DNA of 64,000 nucleotides, taken from CAYNLK01 sp964398055 (GTDB lineage Bacteria > Chloroflexota > Anaerolineae > 4572-78 > J111). The stretch lies in assembly GCA_964398055.1 (NCBI GenBank), contig CAYNLK010000027.1, positions 1-64,000 on the forward strand, given 5' to 3'. The first letter of the stretch is position 1, and each line of letters starts with the position of its first letter. The translations under genes and the position numbers were made by a program. Shown here one piece after another: positions 58,359 to 64,000 of the stretch. The notes beneath the pieces are model-generated. The model searched no databases and had not been told where the DNA came from. It saw nothing but the letters and a program-made list of their open reading frames with translations.

Positions 58359-59627
58359 ATGATTGGCAAAGGTTATGAAGACAAATATTTAACCGAGTCT
58401 GAAATTCGGGAGTTGATGGTGCAGGCGTTGGCCCAGGCAGATTTGGCCGGCAAGCGGGTGCTGATCATCACCCCGGATAGCACTCGCACTGCGCCGCTGC
58501 CGCTGATGTTTCGCCTCTTTTATGAAATTTTGGGCCAGGAGGTGGCCGCGCTGGATTACTTGATTGCCCTGGGCACCCACCAGGCGCTGAGCGAAGCGGC
58601 GCTCAACAAGCTGTTTGGCCTGACTCCGGCGGAACGGAACGGCCAATATGCCAGAGTCAACATTTTCAACCATCGCTGGGATTTGCCGGAAACCTTTGTC
58701 AACCTGGGGCAGATCACTGAGGCGGAAATCGAGGAGATTACCGGCGGTTTGATGCGCCAATCCGTGGCTGTTCGCCTGAACAAGCTGGTTTTTGACTATG
58801 ACCAGATCATTATTTGCGGCCCCACCTTTCCGCATGAGGTGGTTGGCTTTTCGGGCGGCAACAAATATTTTTTTCCCGGCATCGGCGGCAATGAGGTCAT
58901 CAACTTTTCGCACTGGCTGGGGGCAGTTATTACCAGCTACGAGGTGATCGGCGCCAGATATACTCCGGTGCGCCAGGTGATCGACCGGGCCGCTTCATTC
59001 ATAGACAAGCCCAAACTCTGCTTCAGCATGGTGGTCAAGGGTGAAGATTTGGCCGGCCTTTACATCGGTACGCCGGAGCAGGCGTATGCCGCCGCGGCCG
59101 ATTTGTCGGCCAAACTGCACATTGTCTGGCTGGAACGGCCCTATCAGAAAGTCCTCTCGGTGATGCCAACCCTGTACGATGATCTTTGGACCGCGGCCAA
59201 GGGGATGTATAAAGTTGAGCCGGCCATTGCCGACGGCGGCGAGGTGATCATCTACGCCCCCCACATCGACGAGATCAGTTACACCCACGGCCACATCATC
59301 GACCAGGTGGGCTATCACGTGCGAGATTACTTTTTGAAGCAGTGGGACAAATTCAAACATTATCCCGCCGGCGTGCTGGCACACAGCACCCACCTGCGAG
59401 GCATTGGTGAGTATGATGCTGAGACAGGGGTGGAATCGCCCCGGCTTGCGGTTACCCTGGCCACCGGTATCCCTGAGGAACGCTGCCGGCTGGTAAACCT
59501 GGGCTACCTTGATCCGGCCAGCCTTAAACTTGAGGAGTGGCAAGGCCGGGAAGAAGCAGGCATCCTCGTTATTCCCAAGGCCGGGGAGATGCTCTACCGC
59601 CTCAAGCCAGCGGGGAATGGCGATTAA
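58359..59627 (+). CDS. LarA-family nickel-pincer racemase/epimerase
   Basis: A 422-residue LarA-like protein (DUF2088 family). By analogy with L. plantarum LarA, conserved residues are seen at D40 (DSTR), H74 (GTHQ), H159 (FPHEVVGFSGG), K169 (the cofactor lysine, GGNK) and H185 (NFSHW). LarA uses a Ni-pincer nicotinic cofactor made by LarB/C/E, none of which is in this window. In the uronate context the substrate may be an aldonate or similar 2-hydroxy acid rather than lactate. ATG 58359 is preferred because GGGGG lies 6 bp before it; ATG 58347 is in frame. Confidence 0.88.
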   Translation: MIGKGYEDKYLTESEIRELMVQALAQADLAGKRVLIITPDSTRTAPLPLMFRLFYEILGQEVAALDYLIALGTHQALSEAALNKLFGLTPAERNGQYARVNIFNHRWDLPETFVNLGQITEAEIEEITGGLMRQSVAVRLNKLVFDYDQIIICGPTFPHEVVGFSGGNKYFFPGIGGNEVINFSHWLGAVITSYEVIGARYTPVRQVIDRAASFIDKPKLCFSMVVKGEDLAGLYIGTPEQAYAAAADLSAKLHIVWLERPYQKVLSVMPTLYDDLWTAAKGMYKVEPAIADGGEVIIYAPHIDEISYTHGHIIDQVGYHVRDYFLKQWDKFKHYPAGVLAHSTHLRGIGEYDAETGVESPRLAVTLATGIPEERCRLVNLGYLDPASLKLEEWQGREEAGILVIPKAGEMLYRLKPAGNGD

Positions 59628-61482
59628 GCTCTTCTTGCTCTAACTCTCTGAGCCAATCCCGGACCATGTCGGCACTGGGGGATCTGATTTTTTCAAAGAT
59701 GGGCAGCGCCTGTTCCAGGTATGATTTGGCCTGGTCGAGTTGGCCCAAATCGCGGTAAGCAAGGCCCAGATTGCCCAGGGCGTTGCCCTGGCTGTGCAAA
59801 TTGCCGGTTTGACGGGCAGTGGCCAGGGCCTTTTCAAAATGCTCAATGGCCCACTTGGTATGGCCCATAATCCGGTAGGTGTCGCCCAGGTTACCCAGCC
59901 AGGCCCCTTCACTGGGACGGCCCAACTGCCAGGAAGCAATCAGCCCGACCTCATTGGCCACGACCCGTTCAGCCCAATAACCCTGTCGATCCAGGTAATC
60001 TTCAATGGCGACGGCCAGACCGTGGGCGGCTTCCCAATCTTGCCGCTCAACGCAGGTAGACAGAACCTTCATCAGATGGGGCCGGTCGGCGTCTAATCTG
60101 GCGTAGCCTTCCGGGCCAAGACTGCTCTGCTCCCAGGCCAGAGCCACGTAATAAGCCGCCAGTTGCCGAATGGAGTGGGCCGGGACGGTAAGATGCTGGC
60201 GGGCGTAGGCGTGAATCAGCGGGTGGCTGACCTGATAGCGCTTGTCGACCGGGCGGAGCAGACCATAATTGACCAGGTCGCGGATAGCCTGGCTCACGTC
60301 GGGTATTTTTTCTTCGGCTTTTTGTTTGAAGATGCCCCGCAAAGTCGATAACATACCCTGGTTCGACTTAATGGCTAAGGTTCCGACGATCACATCTTTT
60401 TCAAAAGGTTCCGGCGCCAGCATCCCAACAACCGCCAGGGCGTGGCGGGCGGTTTCACCAAGTTGAGCCAGGCTATGGCCCAGAATCAAGGCAACGCCCT
60501 GGTCAAGTTGTTGAGCCGGAGCCAGATTAGTCAAGGGTGTTGTCTGTAACCACTCCACATAATCGGCGGCGGCCTCTTTGTGGATCGCCAAATAATGCCG
60601 GATCAACTCGATGGCTAAGGGCAGCCGGCCGATCAACTCACAGATTACCTGGGCCGCCACCTGTTCTGCCTGGCGCATAACCTTCCAGCTCTGCAACAAA
60701 GCGACTGCCTGATCTAAGGGCAAAGGTCCCACCTCAAACTGCTCGGTGATGCCGCTGTGGTGCTGCCGGCTGGAGAGTAACACCCCACAATTTCCCTTAA
60801 CGGCCAGCAGACCGGCCAGGTCATCGGCCTGTTCAGCTCCATCCAGCACCAGCAGGGCTTGCCGTCCCGCCAGAGCGCGTTCAACGGCGTCGTAAGGGGT
60901 AGGGCTGGGCACCTCACCGAAGAGGCGGGCAATTTGCTCCAGGGCAATGTCGACGCGGGGTTGACTGTAGAAATTGTGATAGACAATGCCGTTAGGGAAG
61001 AGTTCAGGGAGGGTATCAGCGGGAGCCAGTTGCCAGACCAGTTCGGCCGCCAGACTGCTTTTGCCTACGCCGCCAGGACCAGTTAGAGCCACAATGGAAC
61101 CCGGCTGCAAGCTGGCCATTAGTTTGGCCATCTCTTCCTTGCGGCCAACAAATTTTTCTACCCGGGCCGGACGTTGCAGGGGCGGAAGGAAAGCTTGCTT
61201 GCGTTGATTGGCCTTTTTGAGGAGTATTTGGGCCAGGTCCAATAAGTAGAGGTCCTGGTCGGCTTTGGCGGCTAAGATTTCCTCGTGCAGCACCGTTTGC
61301 CGACCGCTCGATGCCGGCTTCTTTTCCAGCTCGGAAACGGCAATGATCAGGTCGCTCTCCGGACCGAATTTCTGCTGTAAGGCTGTTCGCAAGGTCTGGT
61401 AAGCTTCCAGGGCCGATTTTTGACTACTGCCGGATCGACCGGCCTCCAGCGCGGCTACCACTGCTCTTGTAATCGGGTCCAT
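59602..61482 (-). CDS. STAND/NB-ARC ATPase with N-terminal helical domain and TPR
   Basis: A 626-residue STAND NTPase. The N-terminal ~95 residues (MDPITRAVVAALEAG..., KSALEAYQTLRTALQQKFGPESDLIIAVSELEKKP) form a helical domain often attached to such ATPases. Walker A is GPGGVGKSS (Lys about 141 in this start choice), and LLVLDGAEQ is Walker B. A winged helix and a C-terminal TPR block (SEGAWLGNLGDTYRIMGHTKWAIEHFEKAL, ALGNLGLAYRDLGQLDQAKSYLEQALPIFEK) follow. GGAG lies before ATG 61482. Its 3' end overlaps the larA-like gene by 26 bp (convergent). Signalling or defence roles are possible. Confidence 0.85.
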   Translation of the reverse strand: MDPITRAVVAALEAGRSGSSQKSALEAYQTLRTALQQKFGPESDLIIAVSELEKKPASSGRQTVLHEEILAAKADQDLYLLDLAQILLKKANQRKQAFLPPLQRPARVEKFVGRKEEMAKLMASLQPGSIVALTGPGGVGKSSLAAELVWQLAPADTLPELFPNGIVYHNFYSQPRVDIALEQIARLFGEVPSPTPYDAVERALAGRQALLVLDGAEQADDLAGLLAVKGNCGVLLSSRQHHSGITEQFEVGPLPLDQAVALLQSWKVMRQAEQVAAQVICELIGRLPLAIELIRHYLAIHKEAAADYVEWLQTTPLTNLAPAQQLDQGVALILGHSLAQLGETARHALAVVGMLAPEPFEKDVIVGTLAIKSNQGMLSTLRGIFKQKAEEKIPDVSQAIRDLVNYGLLRPVDKRYQVSHPLIHAYARQHLTVPAHSIRQLAAYYVALAWEQSSLGPEGYARLDADRPHLMKVLSTCVERQDWEAAHGLAVAIEDYLDRQGYWAERVVANEVGLIASWQLGRPSEGAWLGNLGDTYRIMGHTKWAIEHFEKALATARQTGNLHSQGNALGNLGLAYRDLGQLDQAKSYLEQALPIFEKIRSPSADMVRDWLRELEQEELNRHSPLA

Positions 61483-61600
61483 CCTGCTCTCCACAATTGA
61501 ATTGCTCTTTTTTGATTTACTGAGTATATCACAGCCGGTTCGTTACTGACAATCACCCGATAGTCGTGTGAGGGGCTTGAAGACGCCTGGCCGGACGACC

Positions 61601-62443
61601 CTATAGCAACCAATGTAAAATGGTCTCAATCCGGTCGCCAATTTGATTAAAACTGCTGTAATTGATTATGTAAGCGAGGGTGCTCTTGCTCAAGCGGGTT
61701 ATTTCCGGGAAGCCGTGCTCCGGCAGGTTGCGCGCATTGACAAGGCACTGCATCAGTTCCAGTCCGGTCTGGGCTTTGGTGAGGCTGGTTAAAGCAAACT
61801 CGCCGCCGGCCTGGTAGCGGGGAAAGAGGATCAGACTCAGGGATGGTTCACTCAGCCGGGTAGAAGGGTTGAGCAGTTCAGGCGGAACCAGATCGATGGC
61901 AACGGAACTGAGCATCTGGCCCGCCTGCTGACTAAAGTCGAGCCGGTCACACAACACCATCCGGACGGGACGTTTCAGATTCAAGGGGCGGGCGAAGGCT
62001 TGCACGGTGCTGCTCCCGTGGGGAATGAAAACCAGCTCGTCGGTGAGATAATCAAAGCCGCGCCCCAGCAGCCAGGCCGTCAGGGTGCTCTTGCCAGCGC
62101 CCATGGTGCCCGGCAGCAACAGGCCGTGACCATGCCAGGCCAGCGCCGCAGCGTGAAACAGCAGCCCCCCCTGGCTGCGGTCGGCCAGATGGTAGCAGGT
62201 GTTGCCCAATAAAATATCGGCTACTTCGGCGGCGTGATCGCCCTCGTACAGTAATTCGTCCTGGCGAAAAAGTTGCAGCCGGTCGGAGCCGGCCACGGCC
62301 AAAAGCCGATAGGTGAACTGCGGCGGCTGAGGCGGCATAGCCGGAATATCCCGAAACAAAAATTCGACTATTTGGGCCGGGCGGTCGCCCTCAAATTCAA
62401 CGGCAACCGTGCTGCCGGCAAAGGTGATGAGTTGAGTCGGCAT
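61601..62443 (-). CDS. HPr-kinase-like P-loop protein of a RiPP-type cluster
   Basis: A 280-residue HprK-like protein. Walker A is PGTMGAGKST (K118), set in the HprK-type context LLFHAAALAWHGHGLLLPGTMGAGKSTLTAWLL, and LTDELVFI is the likely base-binding region. Such kinases act beside PqqD in lasso-peptide-like clusters (paeninodin PadeK phosphorylates its precursor). ATG 62443 (MPTQLITFAG) is chosen; a TTG at 62479, 3 bp after the PqqD stop, is in frame. It is last of three minus-strand genes. Confidence 0.82.
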   Translation of the reverse strand: MPTQLITFAGSTVAVEFEGDRPAQIVEFLFRDIPAMPPQPPQFTYRLLAVAGSDRLQLFRQDELLYEGDHAAEVADILLGNTCYHLADRSQGGLLFHAAALAWHGHGLLLPGTMGAGKSTLTAWLLGRGFDYLTDELVFIPHGSSTVQAFARPLNLKRPVRMVLCDRLDFSQQAGQMLSSVAIDLVPPELLNPSTRLSEPSLSLILFPRYQAGGEFALTSLTKAQTGLELMQCLVNARNLPEHGFPEITRLSKSTLAYIINYSSFNQIGDRIETILHWLL

Positions 62444-62481
62444 AGTTCCAGCAGCGGGCACGCCGCTGCTCCGGGTCAACC

Positions 62482-62778
62482 TCAGCCCGACTTGCGGGCC
62501 GTCTCGCCGACATACTCGATGGCCTGGTGCTGCCGGAACTCCTCCAGCGTAGCGGTAACCTCGGCGGTGAGGGTATCGGCCGGTTGCTCGTAGGCGGCGC
62601 TCAGTAGGGCGATGATCTCTTCAACCGCCCGCGTCCCGTCGCACAGTTGCCAGATCAGCGAGGCGGTCGGGTTGCAGTAGATGATGGCCGTCCGGCTGGG
62701 ATGGTACAGCAGCAGTTCGCCGTCAAGCTGTTCCAGCCGAAAATCCGGTTTTTGTTGAGGAATGCAGCTTAGCTCCAT
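62482..62778 (-). CDS. PqqD-family RiPP recognition element protein
   Basis: A 98-residue PqqD-like protein (PF05402), the type of small winged domain that binds leader peptides in RiPP pathways. The conserved pattern LDGELLLYHPSRTAIIYCNPTASLIWQLCDGTRAVEEIIALL is seen, followed by TLEEFRQHQAIEYV. GGAG precedes the ATG. It precedes the HprK-like gene closely and follows the nucleotidyltransferase gene in the direction of transcription. Confidence 0.88.
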   Translation of the reverse strand: MELSCIPQQKPDFRLEQLDGELLLYHPSRTAIIYCNPTASLIWQLCDGTRAVEEIIALLSAAYEQPADTLTAEVTATLEEFRQHQAIEYVGETARKSG

Positions 62779-62789
62779 TGGGTTGTGTC

Positions 62790-62888
62790 TCCAGCAGTGA
62801 TCAGTGGTCAGTGGTCAGTGGTCAGTAATCAGTAATCAGTAATCAGTGGTCGGCGGTCTGTTCACCTAATCAGTGATCACTGATCAGC
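62790..62888. repeat. CAGTGGT/CAGTAAT heptamer repeat
   Basis: Eight or more units (CAGTGGT x4, CAGTAAT x3) followed by ATCAGTGATCACTGATCA, between the nucleotidyltransferase and PqqD genes; the right end overlaps the stop codon of the nucleotidyltransferase gene. Confidence 0.8.
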
Positions 62889-64000
62889 GCTTCTCTTCCG
62901 GCCCAACCGTTCGGCCATCAATTGCCCTGCCCAGCCCAATAGCCGCAGCGGGTGGACCAGCCAGCGATGCCAGAACAGCGGGCGGGCGCTGCCCAGGCCG
63001 TAGTAAAGCCGCAGCCACCATTCCGCCGGCCAAAAGGTATCCCGCAGGATGCGGCTGTAGCCTTTTCCCCGCGCCCGCTGCTGCCGAATCGAGCGGGCTG
63101 GCCAACCCTGAAACTCCTGGCCGATGCCGGCCGGGACCGGGCCAATTTTTAGCGCCGCGGCCCGGCGCAGTTGCTCCGAGAGGGGCGTGATAAAGTGAAA
63201 GAGCGACAGAGTGCTCAACACTTCGGGATAGCGGCGTTCCACTCGGGGCCAGTCGATCTCCGGCGCAAAGCGCTCGGCCAGGCCCACAATGTCGGCCAGC
63301 CAGATCAGCCGGAACGGTTGGCCGATAATGGTCAGGTGCCGGCAGAGGTGCCACAACATCTCCTCGTGGGGCAGAGTATACGCGGTCAACTCACCCAGGG
63401 CAAATGGAAGCAGCGGGGGGGTTAATTCTTCGATTTCCAGGGAATGGGGCTGGCCGATGTTGAACAGGTTATGGTGCAACTCTACGCTGATGGTCAGCCC
63501 CTCTGCCTGGCGAGTGGCGCTGGCCAGGTGTTTACCGGGCAGGCTACCACTCGGGGGCAACGGGGCGTTAAAGCCTAACCCGGCCAGTACCTCTTGCGCC
63601 CGCCGGGCCTGGACCGGTTTGACCAGCAAGTCGATGTCGCTCATGGGGCGCAGGGCCGGCTCCGGGTAGAGCAGGTGGGCCAGGGCAAACCCTTTCAGCA
63701 CCAGGGCCGGGATACCCTCGGCCTGGAACGCAGCCAGAATTTCCGCGGCGACCTGCGCCCGCACCCTGTTGGCATGGCGGTGGCGCAAGTACAGCCCGGC
63801 CAGCTCCCGCCTGACCTCCGGCGGGATCGAGACTCCGGCGGCTTTGAGGTGGAAATAAAGCAGAGGTCCCAACCCGTGGACGTTTGCCTGGGCCAGGACC
63901 TCCGGCCAATCGGTCAAATTATGCGCTTGTTGAACCAATTGATCGTAAATGGCCGGGTTAGGTTGGGCGCGGACACAGAGGGTTAGCAGTGGATCAAGTT
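62877..64000 (-). CDS. Nucleotidyltransferase-family protein, 5' end outside the window
   Basis: A partial gene; the frame runs through the right window edge without a start (codons from 63999 give ...LDPLLTLCVRAQPNPAIYDQL). The visible ~374 residues belong to the NTP_transf_5-like family (PF14907). LVLKGFALAHLLYPEPALRPMSDIDLLVKP contains the DxD nucleotidyltransferase motif, and later parts have the EMLWHLCRHLTIIG, LIWLADIVGLAERF helices of this family. Similar proteins (PadeN-like) accompany PqqD and HPr-kinase-like proteins in lasso-peptide-type clusters. Confidence 0.88.
   Translation of the reverse strand, partial: LDPLLTLCVRAQPNPAIYDQLVQQAHNLTDWPEVLAQANVHGLGPLLYFHLKAAGVSIPPEVRRELAGLYLRHRHANRVRAQVAAEILAAFQAEGIPALVLKGFALAHLLYPEPALRPMSDIDLLVKPVQARRAQEVLAGLGFNAPLPPSGSLPGKHLASATRQAEGLTISVELHHNLFNIGQPHSLEIEELTPPLLPFALGELTAYTLPHEEMLWHLCRHLTIIGQPFRLIWLADIVGLAERFAPEIDWPRVERRYPEVLSTLSLFHFITPLSEQLRRAAALKIGPVPAGIGQEFQGWPARSIRQQRARGKGYSRILRDTFWPAEWWLRLYYGLGSARPLFWHRWLVHPLRLLGWAGQLMAERLGRKRSADQ

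Noticed and set aside
62790..62888. CRISPR array
   Set aside because: The repeat unit is only 7 bp and there are no unique spacers; all similar loci are heptamer tandem arrays.

Overview
The window is a bacterial chromosome segment, moderately GC-rich, with short intergenic gaps. Gene content (HspR-type heat-shock regulator beside a DnaJ homologue, DUF3048 lipoprotein, STAND NTPase, DUF2207 membrane protein, Uma2 protein, class I-type SAM methyltransferases, many Chloroflexota-like family choices) suggests a member of the Chloroflexota (Anaerolineae or relatives). That placement is inference from gene content only. No rRNA, tRNA, CRISPR array or transposase was recognised.

Left edge (1-2.6 kb): three imperfect ~100-126 bp elements with integron attC hallmarks (RYYYAAC at one end, GTTRRRY at the other, inner complementary boxes) separate a decayed PD-(D/E)xK-like gene, an O-methyltransferase and a HigBA toxin-antitoxin pair. 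This looks like the distal end of an integron gene-cassette array; no integrase lies in the window. A pRiA4b ORF-3-like gene follows.

3.3-20 kb: housekeeping and accessory genes on both strands: nitroreductase, MBL-fold hydrolase, divergent PRPP synthetase, DUF711 protein, UDP-glucose dehydrogenase, a FAD oxidoreductase coupled to a flippase-like membrane protein, SWIM-finger protein, class V aminotransferase, an HTH-REC regulator, an alpha/beta hydrolase fold protein lacking its serine nucleophile, Uma2 protein, methyltetrahydrofolate:corrinoid methyltransferase, DUF3048 protein and an AllH/DUF2877 protein.

21-27.5 kb: a branched-chain amino acid (Liv) ABC transporter operon with unusually long permeases, interrupted between livM and livG by a 154 bp MITE with 19 bp perfect terminal inverted repeats and an 8 bp target duplication; a FAD-dependent amine/amino-acid oxidase follows a terminator. 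27.5-28.4 kb holds two promoter-to-terminator units without ORFs (candidate small RNAs) and a ~200 nt leader in front of a secreted LysM protein. 29-33.5 kb: dnaJ/cbpA-hspR-murJ, then a sortase and a small membrane protein. 33.5-38.3 kb (minus): NUDIX hydrolase, peptide-binding lipoprotein, winged-helix/zinc-ribbon membrane protein, DUF2207 protein.

38.9-47.8 kb (minus): a complete tryptophan operon, T-box leader - trpE - trpGD fusion - trpC - trpF - trpB - trpS - trpA. The T-box has a TGG specifier, so uncharged tRNA-Trp should switch on both synthesis and charging of tryptophan. trpC and trpF carry in-frame heptanucleotide repeat arrays and trpB an in-frame 19 bp perfect palindrome; the same heptamer style of repeat fills many intergenic gaps.

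47.8-59.6 kb: a molybdopterin oxidoreductase divergent from a YheO-type regulator, then a sugar-acid catabolic region (zinc alcohol dehydrogenase, creatininase-family protein, TIM-barrel isomerase, tagaturonate epimerase UxaE, SDR, LarA-type racemase) with a toxin-antitoxin pair embedded. A strong promoter with a 20 bp perfect palindromic operator precedes the dehydrogenase.

59.6-64 kb (minus): a STAND/TPR ATPase and, running off the right edge, a nucleotidyltransferase - PqqD - HPr-kinase-like trio typical of lasso-peptide-type RiPP clusters.
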